A stretch of 64,000 bases of DNA from positions 25,883,060 through 25,947,059 of the forward strand of contig OW203768.1 of NCBI GenBank assembly GCA_934045905.1, given 5' to 3'. The translations under genes were made by a program, and so were the position numbers. The notes beneath the pieces are model-generated. The model worked only from the letters and a program-made list of their open reading frames with translations, was not told where the DNA came from and searched no databases. How positions within the stretch are numbered: position 1 is the first letter of the stretch; each line of letters starts with the position of its first letter. Shown piece by piece: positions 1 to 10,435 of this stretch. The DNA comes from Leuctra nigra (lineage: Eukaryota > Arthropoda > Insecta > Plecoptera > Leuctridae).

Positions 1-289
1 AAAAGGAAATACTCTGGACTTCAAGAAAATCTTACATAATTAACCAAGAGACAGCCTGGTCAACCAGCAGGGGTTATCCTGAAGGGGAGAGGAGCTTGAC
101 AAGAGACAGCCTGTCAAAGACTGATGTCTTTTCCGCTTCCTGTCTATCGTGTTAGAACAATGAATATTCTAACGGGTTGTCTGGTACCATGTATAAAATA
201 CGTTTATAACCCAGCCTTCTAGAATATTGCTGCTCGGGTAGGGGTTCTTCAGATGCGTCGTCTGCTGACGCTGTGTGGAGTGTCACGGA
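1..289. other. 3' flank of the Jockey-like LINE, no gene seen
   Basis: No convincing coding frame. This stretch lies just beyond the stop codon of the minus-strand Jockey-like ORF2 and is probably its 3' UTR plus flanking DNA. I see no poly(A) or simple-repeat tail on the minus strand, so the 3' end of the element could not be fixed. A short phrase containing AAGAGACAGCCTG occurs twice (about 48-60 and 100-112), as a small direct repeat. Confidence 0.4.
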
Positions 290-2684
290 TTACTCCATGA
301 ACAATGACATGGGACGCTTGTAGCGGTCCCATGGGCTGACAGTGTAAAGTAGTTGATCCCTGATGAGCTGGTTGGGCGCCTCGTCCAGGGACTCGTAGAG
401 CTGCTCTGCCTGCTGCATGAAGAAGTCCTCGATGGTGGGGACTTGAAGATCTCGATGGATGTCGGCGTTTCTGATGAACCATCTCGCGGAAGTGATTCGT
501 CGGAGTGCTCGGTTCTGGACGATCTGCACTCGCTTTTTCACAGCCGCCGAGCACCAGCTCCAGACCGGAGATGCATAGGTCAATGTTGGCCTAATAATCG
601 CTGTGTAGAGCAAGAGCTTGTTGTTGAGGCTCATGTCAGGGTTCCTGAACAGCGGTGTTAATGCTGCCAGCTTTCCAATTGCTCTGGAGCAGAAGTTCAG
701 GCGGAAGTCGAGGGTCACCCCGAGGTACACGCTCGAGGGTTCCCAGCCTATCTGCTGGCCGTTAATTGTGATGACGGGCGGAATCAGACCATTATTCTTC
801 GTGAAGAGGGTTGCCTTGGTCTTGTCGGCGTTGATGGCGATTCTCCACAGCGCATACCATACCATTATGCGGTTAAGGGATGGCTGAAGATATGTGCCGA
901 GCAGCTTCGTGTTCTTGGACTGGGCAATAACAGCCAAGTCGTCTGCATACAGGCCTAACTTTGTTTTAGGCAAGTCAGCTGGGATGTCATGCGTATAGAT
1001 GTTAAATAGGTCCGGTGAGAGCGTAGAACCTTGAGGCACCCCAGCAGAAATCTTCGTGACAGATGAGTTCACTCCTAAGTAGGTTACATAGAAAGTTCTG
1101 TAAGTCAGAAATGATCTTATGGTTTCTATCAAGTAGGGCGGAGCTTGGAGCCGGTAAAGCTTGAGAATAAGTCCTTCGTGCCACACGCGGTCAAACGCTT
1201 TGGCAACGTCTAAGAAGACGATGCCTGTCTGCTTCTTGTTGTTGGATCCTTGAGTGATGATGTTCGTCACTCTCAGGAGCTGCTGTGTGGTGCTGTGCTT
1301 TGGTCTGAATCCAAACTGTTCTGGAGGGAGCACTGCGATCTCCGAGATATGCGCCATGAGACGACGCTGAAGGACACGTTCCAGAAGTTTGGCAATGTTG
1401 CTCAGCAAACTGATCGGTCGATAGTTGCGTGGATCTCTCGGTGATTTTCCGGGTTTTTGGGAAACAACTACTCGAGCCTTTTTCCAAATAGCCGGAAAAT
1501 GTCGGAGGCGCATTGATGCATTGAAAATGTCAACTATCCTCTGGGCGGTTGATGGTGGGAGGTTATTGATCGTGATGGTGTTGATACAGTCATCTCCAGG
1601 GGCCTTTCTCAGCTTCATACTCTTGGCATGGTGGATTAGTTCGGTTATCGAGCAGGGATCCTCTTGATCACGGTCTGGTTCACTTTCTGCTATTTGCTGA
1701 TGTTCTGCGGTGAAGTCACGGAGCTCCTGTTCAAGTGCTGCTGTGTCAGCGGTGCTTGCGTTGGGAGTGAATGTTTCCTCGAGACAGGCTGCCAACACTT
1801 CAACTTTGTCCTCGGGGCTACAGGCCAGATGGTGTGGACCTTGTATCGGTGGATTTGGAACCGGTTTCTTCTGTAGTCGGCGTGACATTGTCCAGATTGA
1901 GCGATCAGCGACTTGTAGCTTCCCCACTGCATCGTTCCATATCTTCTTACGATGTGCCGTGAGCTCTGTACGCAGTTTCTTCACAAGATCGTCGTAATGC
2001 TCTTTGAGATCCGGAGTTCTGACTTTTGCCATCTTCTCCTGGCAACGTTTTTAATTTGTACCGATTTCTTCAATCCGTCTGGTAGGTCGAAGATGGATTG
2101 GTTCTTCTTTGTTTGCTTGGGGACAAACAGGTCTACCGCCTCCTGAATGGCTGAAGTAAGTTGAGAGGCGCTCTCGTCTAGGGATTCAGCAGATGTTATT
2201 GGAGTTTTGCTAACTGATTGGTGGAGATGTTCTTGGAAGCTCTTCCAATCAGCGCGCTCGAAGCAGTACTTGGTGAGCGTCTCTCTTGTCATCAGCCTGT
2301 CACCCTCTTCAATTATTACTGGATTGTGGTCTGAAGAGAGAGAAATATCTGTGGTCAGAGAGATGGATTGCTTCAGATTGCTGTAGACCGCGATGTCGAG
2401 GACGTCGGCACGCTGACGGTTACCAATGTAGTGCGTTGCTTCAGTCGGGCCGGCTACATTGTAATCTAGAATCTGGAGTGTCTTAGAAGTTGCGTGCCTT
2501 TCAAGTTGTTGACTGCTGAGTTCCACGCCTTGTTCTTCGCGTTGAGGTCTCCTGCAATGATTGTCGGCAGTGGAGAGTCCAGCAAGGAAGCGATCTCATC
2601 TGTGTCGAGTTTCATTCTAGGCGGGATGTAGGCCGAGATCAAGCGTAGTGGTCGTGTGTCTGACTCACCGACTTTTAGCGTGCA
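290..2684 (-). pseudogene. Jockey-like ORF2, endonuclease C-terminus and reverse transcriptase (broken)
   Basis: Encodes the distal endonuclease and the reverse transcriptase. The minus strand reads in turn the phrase RPLRLISAYIPP, then AGDLNAKN, then a region ending SSDHNPVII, which are typical endonuclease motifs. The 580-residue reverse transcriptase block at 2032-290 follows. It shows FLDVAKAFDRVWH, GVPQGSTLSPDLF and the catalytic LYADDLA box. The frame shifts at about 2,475-2,510 (within the endonuclease) and again at about 2,025-2,035 (before the RT block). The N-terminal part of the same ORF lies beyond the inserted LINE, at 7608-7283. There is no RNase H domain, as usual for Jockey. 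Defective copy. Confidence 0.85.
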
Positions 2685-2686
2685 GG

Positions 2687-3541
2687 ATGAATACCAGAGC
2701 CACGGCGCTACGAAGTAATAGCAGTGGCGATGCGAATAGCCCAGATAGTGAGTTAGTGAGTATCTTTACCAATCAACCACCACTTCAGACGGATAGTGCA
2801 ACAACCAGCACGGCTGACGAGGTCTCAATGAGTATGGTTTTAAAGCGTCTCACCGAGATTAGCACCACGCTCCAACAACAGGAAATTCATCAGCGAGATC
2901 AGCTTGAAGCTAACCGTGAGTTAACTAAGAAGATTGAACACTTGCTCGGAGAAATTGTTGATTGTAAGAAGGAAAACGCTGTGCTCAAGAAAGAAAACGA
3001 GTCGCTAAACAATAGAATTAACAGTTTGGAGCAATATTCCAAGAATTTTAATTTGGAATTTCAGGGCGTTCCTTTTGTCAAGGGCGAAAACACGTACCGT
3101 ACAGTCTGCAACATTGCAGATGCTATTGGCGCTCGTCTTGAGATCGGGGACATTGAGTATTGCCATCGTTTGCGTCAGAGCAGTCGTACACCGCTGAAAC
3201 CTCCGGTAATTATTGCCAAGTTTTACTCTCGGCAAGCTAAAGACGCCATCATCAGTGCGAAGAAGAATAAGAAGGAGAGTTTGCTGGCCAAGGACATAGG
3301 TTACTCGCAGGCAAGTACGATTCATATCAACGAGCATCTTACTGCTGCAAACAAAAACCTATTTTGGCTTGTAAGATCATTTAAAAAACAAGCTAAATTT
3401 AAGTTCGCTTGGACAAAGGGTGGTCGCATCTATCTGAGAGAAAGTGAACACACAGAAACTCTGTTGATTAACTCCGCGGCTGACATACCGGTAATTTCGA
3501 GGGAAAAAGTAAACACCACGCCTCTGCCATTAACCTCTTAA
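2687..3541 (+). CDS. LINE ORF1 protein, coiled coil plus FP25K/L1-ORF1p-like domain
   Basis: About 284 residues from the ATG at 2687; the frame is open upstream to 2648, but those codons are host Jockey sequence. Residues about 45-120 form a heptad-rich coiled coil (runs such as ENAVLKKENESLNNRINSLE). The rest resembles the nucleic-acid-binding region of insect LINE ORF1 proteins and baculovirus FP25K-like proteins, with a KFKFAWTKGGRIYLR phrase near the end. Probable role: RNA-binding component of the retrotransposition particle. The ORF is uninterrupted and sits 68 bp upstream of ORF2. Family assignment is by motif recall only. Confidence 0.8.
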   Translation: MNTRATALRSNSSGDANSPDSELVSIFTNQPPLQTDSATTSTADEVSMSMVLKRLTEISTTLQQQEIHQRDQLEANRELTKKIEHLLGEIVDCKKENAVLKKENESLNNRINSLEQYSKNFNLEFQGVPFVKGENTYRTVCNIADAIGARLEIGDIEYCHRLRQSSRTPLKPPVIIAKFYSRQAKDAIISAKKNKKESLLAKDIGYSQASTIHINEHLTAANKNLFWLVRSFKKQAKFKFAWTKGGRIYLRESEHTETLLINSAADIPVISREKVNTTPLPLTS

Positions 3542-3609
3542 CTAGTTATTCCGACTACTGATTAATCGACGTGAGTGTATTGCTATTTATTTGTTTGTAA
3601 ACAAACCTT

Positions 3610-6600
3610 ATGGTTCATGATGATGATTTTGTTTTGATTAATCGCATTGATGAGGATCTATATATGTGTAGTGATGATGATGTGGAGTGTTTAAATGTAA
3701 ATGTAGACAGTGTTGGGTTAAAAGTGTTACATCTAAATATTAGAGGCGTGCGAAGTAATTTTGACAATTTCTGTATTTTGCTTGCTAGATTTAAATTTAG
3801 TTGGGACATCATTGTTCTTACTGAAACTCATCTTCGGTTAAGCGAACCTTGTTCTATCCCGGGTTTTTCAACTCATTATTTCAACTCACGGCACACGGGT
3901 GCGGACGGTATCATTGTGTTTGTAAATACTAATAATATAAATGATGCAAGGGTCGTGTCTGAAGATGCGTTGTCTGGTAGTTCGAATGCTGCTCGCATTT
4001 CATTTACTCGTAAGGGTGTGGCCCATACTATTGTTGCTATTTACAGGTCTCCATCCACAAATGTGAGGCATTTCATTCAAGATTTAGATGTTAGTATTAA
4101 AAACCTACCATTATCCTCTATGTACCATCATACGATAATAGGCGATAATAATATAAATGTATTAAATGTTGATGATTATATGGTTTCTAGTTATTTGAAT
4201 ATGTTAAGTGCCAATGGTTTTGTGTCGTGTATAAACAATGCAACCAGGGAAAGCTCTGCTACTAGTTCATGTCTGGACCATATTTTTACACGAACTAATG
4301 AAAGCACTGATTATGTCCCGGGAATTATTAAGGTCGATATAACTGACCACTACCCGATTTTCATTTTCATTTCAATAGAAACAGGGAGTTCTGTGAAAGA
4401 TGTGTTGAATAAACGTGTGGCCACCAATACAACTAGCAGAAATGTGATTAATTTTGATAAGTTTAACGATTTACTAGAAAATGAGACATGGGAAAATACT
4501 TTTAGACAAACCGAAGTGGATCATGCGTTGGACTCTTTCATGTGTTCGTTTAATGACATTTTATCAAGTTCATCAGACCCCGAGGAAACTAAAATTAATT
4601 CTAGGAAAAGGAAAATTAAACCGTGGATAACGGCTGGCCTTGTTGTATCCATTAGAAAGAGGGATGCTCTGCATAGAAAAATAAATACTCTGAAGAAACT
4701 GGGTTATCAAGATCAACATGAATTTACCGAGATGGAAAACAGATATAAATTGTATCGTAATTTTATTAATCGTTTAATTTCTAAAGTTAAGGAGGACTAC
4801 TATAGGCATAAAATTGATTCCTGTGAGTCTTGTCCCAAAAAAATTTGGTCTACAATAAATGAAATTTCAGAAAGGAAAATTAAAGAAAGCCTGCCAATTA
4901 AGGAGCTGAATGTGAAAAATAAGATATATAATTCATTGGATGAACCTCGTGAAGTTGCTAATGCTATGGTACAATATTTCACTGATGTTGGAACTAATTT
5001 AGCAGAAAAGATTAAATCGACTAATAGTAATAATTCTCAATTGGCTGTAAATTTTAGATACAGTAGAGGGCGTGAGTACAGTACTGGTGCTAGCATGTTT
5101 CTGGAGCCAGTTTCTGAAGCTGAAGTATACAAATTCATTTTTGGTCTAAGAAGCAATACAGCAAATGGACATGATGAAATAAACGTACGAACTCTAAAAA
5201 TTGCCTCCAAATATATTGTAGGACCACTCGCGCATATTATCAATGTTGCTTTTGAAACTGGTGTCTTTCCTGACAAGCTGAAAATTGCAGTCGTCGTCCC
5301 GTTGTACAAAAATGGCGAAAGGAATAAGCCAGAGAATTATAGGCCTATCTCTCTACTTTCTCCTATATCTAAAGTAATTGAAAAATGCATTAAATTTAGG
5401 CTAATGAAATTTTTAGAGAAGAATAATATATTATCAAGCAATCAGTACGGATTCAGGGAGAAGAAAAGCACTGACGACGCAATTCATCAGTTGACCAGTT
5501 ATTTATATGAAAACTTAGATAAAAATAAAAAAGTACTGGCAGTATTTTTGGATTTGGCCAAAGCCTTTGATACAGTTGACCATACAATTTTACTGAATAA
5601 ATTAGAACTCGTTGGCATTCGAGGAGTTGTACTAAACATTTTCAAAAGTTATTTAAAAAATCGTAAGCAAATGGTTAAAATTAATCAAGTTCTGAGTAAT
5701 CAGCAAAGTATCATGTGTGGTGTACCTCAAGGTACTGTGCTGGGGCCTATTCTCTTCCTCATTTATATAAATGATTTATGTGACCTAACTATTAATGGTA
5801 AAATTATATCTTATGCTGATGATACAGTTCTAGTATTTGCAGAGAGCAACTGGAACTTAGCGTACAAAATGGCCAATGAATCACTGAAAATTGTCCATAA
5901 CTGGCTAAATGTAAATTTGCTAACTCTAAATTACAGTAAAACTGTATATTTGCCTTGTACTGTTGATAGAAAAACGCAGCCAAGTGAGGATAGGAAATTA
6001 TTTCTACATAATGATAAGTGTGCCGTTCTCCCAGACTGTATGTGTGAAATTGTAAAAAGAGAACGCCAAACTAAATACCTAGGTATTATTATTGATCAAC
6101 ATCTAAGTTGGAAAGCTAATACTGCTTGTATCGTGCGTAAGCTAAGAAATATGTTGTACATTTTCTATAGGTTGAGACGTATTGTTAGCAAATCTTTATT
6201 ACTAACCATTTATAAAGCTCTCGCCCAATCAATAATGTCCTATGGAATTATTGGCTGGGGAGCAGTTAATAAAACTAACATTAGTGAAATTCTAACCATT
6301 CAAAAAATTATTTTACGGGTAGTTTTAAATAAGCATTCACAGTTTTCATCTAACCTTACTTTCAAATTGGCAGAAGTATTAGATATTAGACAAATTTTTA
6401 TAAAAAGGGCGTTGATGTATCTTTTTCTTAATTTCGGTAAATACAGAATTCCTGAAATTACGCATCAAACGCTACCTGTGCCAAAAACCAGAGGTAGTAA
6501 TAAAAATAATTTATATATGTTAAATTTGATATACTGTAAGAAACAAAAAGGGCAACAACACGTAAGTTACATTGGTCCACGTCTGTTCAATGCGCTTCCT

Positions 6601-6699
6601 ATCGATATTCGTAAAACTTCTAATATTAAATTATTCAAAATACTAATTACCGCATGGATCAGAGAAGTAGGTAGGGATTTCTATGATAATTTTTGTTAA
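3610..6699 (+). CDS. LINE ORF2, AP endonuclease plus reverse transcriptase
   Basis: 1,029 residues, uninterrupted. The N-terminal third is an exonuclease-endonuclease-phosphatase domain: LNIRGVRSN, then TETHLR, then IYRSPST, an aspartate/asparagine motif near IIGDNNIN, and a terminal DITDHYPIF. The centre is a reverse transcriptase with NYRPISLLSPISK, FLDLAKAFDTVDH, GVPQGTVLGPILF and the catalytic SYADDT box. The C-terminus is the CR1-type thumb and tail. The predicted enzyme nicks target DNA and primes cDNA synthesis from the nick. Both ORFs being open suggests a fairly recent insertion. The same RT lineage recurs as a truncated copy near 49-50 kb. Confidence 0.92.
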   Translation: MVHDDDFVLINRIDEDLYMCSDDDVECLNVNVDSVGLKVLHLNIRGVRSNFDNFCILLARFKFSWDIIVLTETHLRLSEPCSIPGFSTHYFNSRHTGADGIIVFVNTNNINDARVVSEDALSGSSNAARISFTRKGVAHTIVAIYRSPSTNVRHFIQDLDVSIKNLPLSSMYHHTIIGDNNINVLNVDDYMVSSYLNMLSANGFVSCINNATRESSATSSCLDHIFTRTNESTDYVPGIIKVDITDHYPIFIFISIETGSSVKDVLNKRVATNTTSRNVINFDKFNDLLENETWENTFRQTEVDHALDSFMCSFNDILSSSSDPEETKINSRKRKIKPWITAGLVVSIRKRDALHRKINTLKKLGYQDQHEFTEMENRYKLYRNFINRLISKVKEDYYRHKIDSCESCPKKIWSTINEISERKIKESLPIKELNVKNKIYNSLDEPREVANAMVQYFTDVGTNLAEKIKSTNSNNSQLAVNFRYSRGREYSTGASMFLEPVSEAEVYKFIFGLRSNTANGHDEINVRTLKIASKYIVGPLAHIINVAFETGVFPDKLKIAVVVPLYKNGERNKPENYRPISLLSPISKVIEKCIKFRLMKFLEKNNILSSNQYGFREKKSTDDAIHQLTSYLYENLDKNKKVLAVFLDLAKAFDTVDHTILLNKLELVGIRGVVLNIFKSYLKNRKQMVKINQVLSNQQSIMCGVPQGTVLGPILFLIYINDLCDLTINGKIISYADDTVLVFAESNWNLAYKMANESLKIVHNWLNVNLLTLNYSKTVYLPCTVDRKTQPSEDRKLFLHNDKCAVLPDCMCEIVKRERQTKYLGIIIDQHLSWKANTACIVRKLRNMLYIFYRLRRIVSKSLLLTIYKALAQSIMSYGIIGWGAVNKTNISEILTIQKIILRVVLNKHSQFSSNLTFKLAEVLDIRQIFIKRALMYLFLNFGKYRIPEITHQTLPVPKTRGSNKNNLYMLNLIYCKKQKGQQHVSYIGPRLFNALPIDIRKTSNIKLFKILITAWIREVGRDFYDNFC

Positions 6700-7282
6700 C
6701 TGAAATATTTTGATTTGAAGTTGATAAATTCACTAAAATTTACTATAATCTTCCCCCTCCACCACTATTTTAATTAATTTCAATATTAAGTCTTTTATAT
6801 CCTCTCACTTCAATATTCAATATCCGATCGTCCAATTTCTTTCTTTTCCGTAAAAGTAGTATCGAGTGATTGTTCTTAATATCTTCTATACTTTACATAA
6901 TATTTTTGTTGTTTCTAATCTGTGATTGAGCTGACGACTAGCTTTGATTTCTAGAAATGTAAAAGAATATATGCCAGCGCACAATGGTTTTCCATTATGC
7001 TGGCTGCTTCCAAAATAAAATGCCCCCTCAACCCCTTGTAAACTATTTCTCTTATCCATGCTCTTCTTTGTGTTTCTATTTCGCTGTGTCTCCTTTTATC
7101 TCAACACTATTGCTTATTTTACTACTGATTCTTGGTATAATGTAACAATATGTAAAAGGTAAATGTAATATGTAATTATGTAATATGTAAAGGTTGCACA
7201 AGGAAAGCGTATGGTTTAGGTAAAATTGTAAAATTTTGGAAGAAATAAAATTGTATTAAAATTGAAATTGAAAAATTGAATT
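6700..7282 (+). other. 3' UTR of the CR1/L2-like LINE
   Basis: Non-coding and AT-rich. An imperfect stem-loop at about 6972-7004 pairs CCAGC-CACAATGG with CCATTATG-CTGG around a TTTT loop. A 3' stem-loop of this kind is often what the element's reverse transcriptase recognises, but that role here is inferred. The region ends in short ATTGAAA-like repeats that form the 3' tail. Confidence 0.6.
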
Positions 7283-7608
7283 GTTGGGGTCTGAACTTCA
7301 ACTCCAGTAGCTTCAATGGAGAGTAGCGGCGGGAGGTCAATCTCGTGGTGTTTGATGGAAGAGTTGACAATAATAGCCGTGCCTCCTCGAGCTCTGATTG
7401 ATTGTCGAGTACTGTCTGTCCGGTAGATGTTGTGTCCGGACTGTTTGAAAGAATGAGTCGGGCGAAGATGTGTTTTTTGGAGGAGACCTATGAGAAGGTC
7501 TCTACTCTGCATGTAGTCTGATAGTTCTATTCTGCGGTCAGTGGCGAGACCATTTGTGTTCCAGGTGAAAAACCTCGAGGAGTACAATGTGTCTGGTTGT
7601 GCAGCCAT
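7283..7608 (-). pseudogene. Jockey-like ORF2, endonuclease N-terminus
   Basis: Starts at the ATG at 7608, one base after the ORF1 stop (TAA-T-ATG), a spacing compatible with termination-reinitiation. The protein opens with FFTWNTNGLATDRRIELSDY and continues through LLQKTHLRP and a GGTAIIV phrase, the usual start of a Jockey endonuclease. It reads in frame until the inserted CR1/L2-like LINE interrupts it near codon 110. The ORF resumes at about 2684. Confidence 0.85.
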
Positions 7609-7609
7609 A

Positions 7610-8977
7610 TTAAATTCCTGAGATGAGCGCGAGGGCAGCAGAAGCTATCAGCTGGGATCGGTTGGTTTGCGGCGCAGGCGATATGAGCGCGGGGATGAGG
7701 GTAAACAGCGTCCTGATCTCGGGGGAAACTTCCGAATTCAGGATTGCCTCGCATATTCTCTTGATGACATCTTTCCACGACTCATCAGAATCTGTTTGCT
7801 GCGGAATGGCATTGAATTCTGCCAGCTGCGGGATGGCATTGGAATCTACCTGCTGCGGGATGGAATTTGGTAAGGCATTGGTTGTCGGATGTGGTTTGTT
7901 TGTAAAAGCATCAGCAAAGCTACGGCTAGTTTTAGTTGTGATTTGAGAGGGGATGGGCATTTCTAATCTGATGCGTGGGGTTTGACGCTGACCTTGCTGC
8001 GTCTGCTGGCGTGGGCGCGCGGCCGGCTGCTCCTGGGTCCGCTGCGCTCTCTTGAACAGCTCGCAGCCGCGATAGCTGGCTGGATGTTGGAGTTTGCAGT
8101 TCGCACAGGAAGCTGACTGTTCTCGGGGACGCTGGCATTCTCGAGAAGTGTGGGCCTCTCCACACTTCACACATCGTGGGGCGTGTCTGCAGAAGGCAGC
8201 TACATGCCCCAGGCGTTGGCATTTATAACACTGTTGGTGCCCGATCTTCGCGCGAGGGGCCTCTGTTGTGACGCGACAGTGGCACAGGGTCTTCAGTTCA
8301 GCGAGATCTTTCGCCCCTGGTGGAGAGTTGAGAACTACACGGAAGAGGGGGAAAACCTTCTTTTCTCCGCGCGAAGTTGCCAGCTGGGTGACACTCTTCA
8401 CGCTGTAACCTATTCGGGTTAGCTCGTCCTCGATGTACTCTAGAGGAGTTGTCCTGGGCAGCCCTCTAAGTACAAATCGCAGGTTGCGGATGGGTTCTTC
8501 TATTGCAAACGAATGGTATTTGTAATTTACATTTGCATTGAAAAATGACGTCACTGCGCGGTGGTCTGCGGCTGTCACGAGTTGAAGTCTGACCGAGTCA
8601 AATTTCTCGCGGATCGTGAAATCACTCTTCGTGTGCTCAGCAATCGCCGTACACAGTTCCCTGTGGTCACCCGGGAAGCTGCTGATGATTATTGGGGGGA
8701 CTCTCGTTTTCTTCTGAACAGTCGAGTTTTGTTGTGCTGGCGGAGATTCTTCCGCGTCTTCGATGTTGTTCTCTCGCTCTGTCCCCTTCTCAACCCCCGG
8801 TGCGAGCGCTTGGAACTGGTTTGCAAGCGGCACTGGGGTGGGGGGAGATTCCACGCGCATGCGCGGGCGGCCTTGCTTCTTCGGATCTTCCTCAGTCTCA
8901 CTGTTGCTCGAACTCACCGAGTGGCGGCGCTTGCTGCGAACCTCTTGGAATTCCATTTCCTCGAAGTTGGTAGCCAT
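7610..8977 (-). CDS. Jockey-like ORF1, gag-like nucleic-acid-binding protein
   Basis: 455 residues and intact. The middle contains a PRE_C2HC-type region (RFVLRGLPRTTPLEYIEDEL) followed by three zinc knuckles: CYKCQRLGHVAAFC, CVKCGEAHTSREC and CANCKLQHPASYRGC. The C-terminus is proline- and glutamine-rich with a short repeated phrase (AIPQ-LAEFNAIPQQ). Probable role: coats the element RNA and takes it into the nucleus. ORF2 follows at a one-base interval. The intact ORF1 contrasts with the broken ORF2. Confidence 0.88.
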   Translation of the reverse strand: MATNFEEMEFQEVRSKRRHSVSSSNSETEEDPKKQGRPRMRVESPPTPVPLANQFQALAPGVEKGTERENNIEDAEESPPAQQNSTVQKKTRVPPIIISSFPGDHRELCTAIAEHTKSDFTIREKFDSVRLQLVTAADHRAVTSFFNANVNYKYHSFAIEEPIRNLRFVLRGLPRTTPLEYIEDELTRIGYSVKSVTQLATSRGEKKVFPLFRVVLNSPPGAKDLAELKTLCHCRVTTEAPRAKIGHQQCYKCQRLGHVAAFCRHAPRCVKCGEAHTSRECQRPREQSASCANCKLQHPASYRGCELFKRAQRTQEQPAARPRQQTQQGQRQTPRIRLEMPIPSQITTKTSRSFADAFTNKPHPTTNALPNSIPQQVDSNAIPQLAEFNAIPQQTDSDESWKDVIKRICEAILNSEVSPEIRTLFTLIPALISPAPQTNRSQLIASAALALISGI

Positions 8978-8990
8978 GGCTTATATTCTA

Positions 8991-9190
8991 AGAATTATGT
9001 TCGGTAGATGGTGCTACCTTCACACCTCTTGTCCAATCGAATAGAATCTAAACACTAGTAGTTCGTTTAGATAATATACACTATGCACAGAAATACACAA
9101 GAATTATGTTCGGTAGATGGTGCTACCTTCACACCTCTTGTCCAATCGAATAGAATCTAAACACTAGTAGTTCGTTTTGATAATATACAC
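8991..9190. repeat. Tandem 109-bp repeat, probable Jockey 5' UTR
   Basis: A unit beginning AGAATTATGTTCGG at 8991 recurs at 9100, with nearly identical sequence through TAATATACAC. The second unit is cut by the LTR element at 9190, and its continuation (TATGCACAGAAATACACAC) is found at 14455. The repeat lies directly upstream of the Jockey ORF1 on the minus strand, so it may be repeated promoter or 5' UTR sequence of that LINE. Confidence 0.7.
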
Positions 9191-10434
9191 TGTAACAAGT
9201 TGGCCTATCTAGGTTAGAAAATTAACTTTAAAAATAATAATGTTTGCTTGAAATAGGTTTAAAGAATGAACAAGCTTGTAGCATGGCATTCTTAGAGTCA
9301 AGGTTAACTGAACACAAAGTAATTAATTAGAATCATTATGTAAACTTACAATCTTTAAAATTCAACAGCAATCAAAATATAGACAAAAATATAACGAGCA
9401 ATCAAATAAGTTTAACAATGTGCAATTATATCAAGAAAGTGAGTGAATCCATATAAAAAGTATGTGACCTTACCTAAATTGTGATGTCACCACGTAATAA
9501 CAAGTGAACCAGTCATTGTGATAACGCTACAAAACCAGTCAGCCAGACTAGTTTTCAGTGATTCCAAGAAAAGCATGGGCCTACGTGCAGAAAGAAAGTC
9601 GTTTCGCGGGCTTTAGAAATGACAGAATGTCTAAAATTAGCTACCACGTGTACGAAACCAACCAATCAGATTCTTTGGAGGGAAAACGATGTCAGAGGGT
9701 ATAAAACGTCAGGCTACCAGCCAAACTTCATCAGTCGGAGTTTTCTCAGAGCAGTGAGACCTGCCTCGCGAACCGTGAAGCCTTGTGCACGCAACATAGT
9801 ATAATTTCAGCGAGACAGTGCCGATGTGATCGAAGGTAAACATTAAAATAACATTTTTGTATAAACGTCAACCTAGTAAATTCAAACTTCAAGCCTAATG
9901 CTGAGGCAAATAATATCGCATTAAGACAATTTCAAGTTACAAGTGATCAACTGAACAGTTTCAACATTAAAGTCAGTAAATGTTAAAGTATAAAAGTTAG
10001 TGAATTGCAACTCCGGGAGAAACCGACGAGTCTGCAGCCACGAACGTCATCAGCCTGAGCCAACTTGATCCAACTGCTCGAGGAGGTCACTCCTTGTGCA
10101 CGGACTGCTGGACGTCCTGGTAACCAAGGGGTTATTAGACAACATCATCGCATCGCAGCTGAAGGAGGTGACATATCCAGTCATTTCATTCTGCTGGTGG
10201 ACTGGAGTTCACGGGACACACTACGCAAGAGTCAACGCCATCCACTTGTTTACGCGGAAGTAAACAAACCAGACGACATCATCACTACTGCCGACGTATC
10301 GAACGTAATATTGTTTTCATAATTTTTGATTGCTCTTTTCACATCAATGAACATTTATTTTCTTTGTAATAAACAAATTATAATATTGCTGATTCTTTGT
10401 GTTCTACCCTCTGAGCCAAATCCCGCAGGTTTCA
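9191..10434 (+). repeat. 5' LTR
   Basis: TG...CA ends. It contains a TATA box and initiator (see the promoter entry) and a polyadenylation signal AATAAA at 10368-10373, so R would run from about 9733 to shortly after 10390. Short ORFs of 61 and 85 codons fall inside but look incidental. Confidence 0.92.
9700..9738 (+). promoter_or_regulatory. LTR core promoter, TATA box and initiator
   Basis: TATAAAA at 9700-9706 is followed, at the usual distance, by TCAGTC at 9731-9736. With A of TCAGT as +1 (9733), the TATA box starts at -33. The same arrangement is in the 3' LTR, 4,016 bp downstream. Confidence 0.7.
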
Positions 10435-10435
10435 G

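Larger units (their letters stand above)
2685..7282 (+). mobile_element. CR1/L2-like LINE inserted into the Jockey-like ORF2, both ORFs intact
   Basis: A plus-strand non-LTR element with an ORF1 (coiled coil plus FP25K-like C-terminus) and a 1,029-residue endonuclease-reverse transcriptase ORF2. Host Jockey codons read on the minus strand run to within a few bases of the ORF1 ATG at 2687, so the 5' UTR is missing and the copy is probably 5'-truncated at the start codon. The 3' end carries short ATTGAAA-type repeats (about 7247-7282). I could not identify a target-site duplication, and a small deletion at the insertion site is possible. Boundaries are accurate to about 20 bp. Confidence 0.8.
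290..9190 (-). mobile_element. Jockey-like LINE, interrupted
   Basis: A non-LTR retrotransposon read on the minus strand. It has ORF1 (gag-like, three CCHC knuckles) at 8977-7610, the start of ORF2 (endonuclease) at 7608 to about 7283, and the rest of ORF2 (endonuclease end plus reverse transcriptase) at about 2684-290. The 2685-7282 stretch is a second LINE inserted in the opposite orientation, so the two ORF2 parts belong to one gene. A tandem 109-bp repeat lies upstream of ORF1 and probably belongs to the 5' UTR. An LTR element then interrupts that 5' region at 9190. Two frameshifts in the distal ORF2 make this copy defective even without the insertion. Clade assignment rests on the RT motifs and is from memory of the family. 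Confidence 0.8.

Noticed and set aside
9619..10322. Two ORFs of 61 and 85 codons inside the LTR, repeated at 13,635 and 14,081
   Set aside because: They lie within the LTR, have no domain features, and repeat only because the LTR does.
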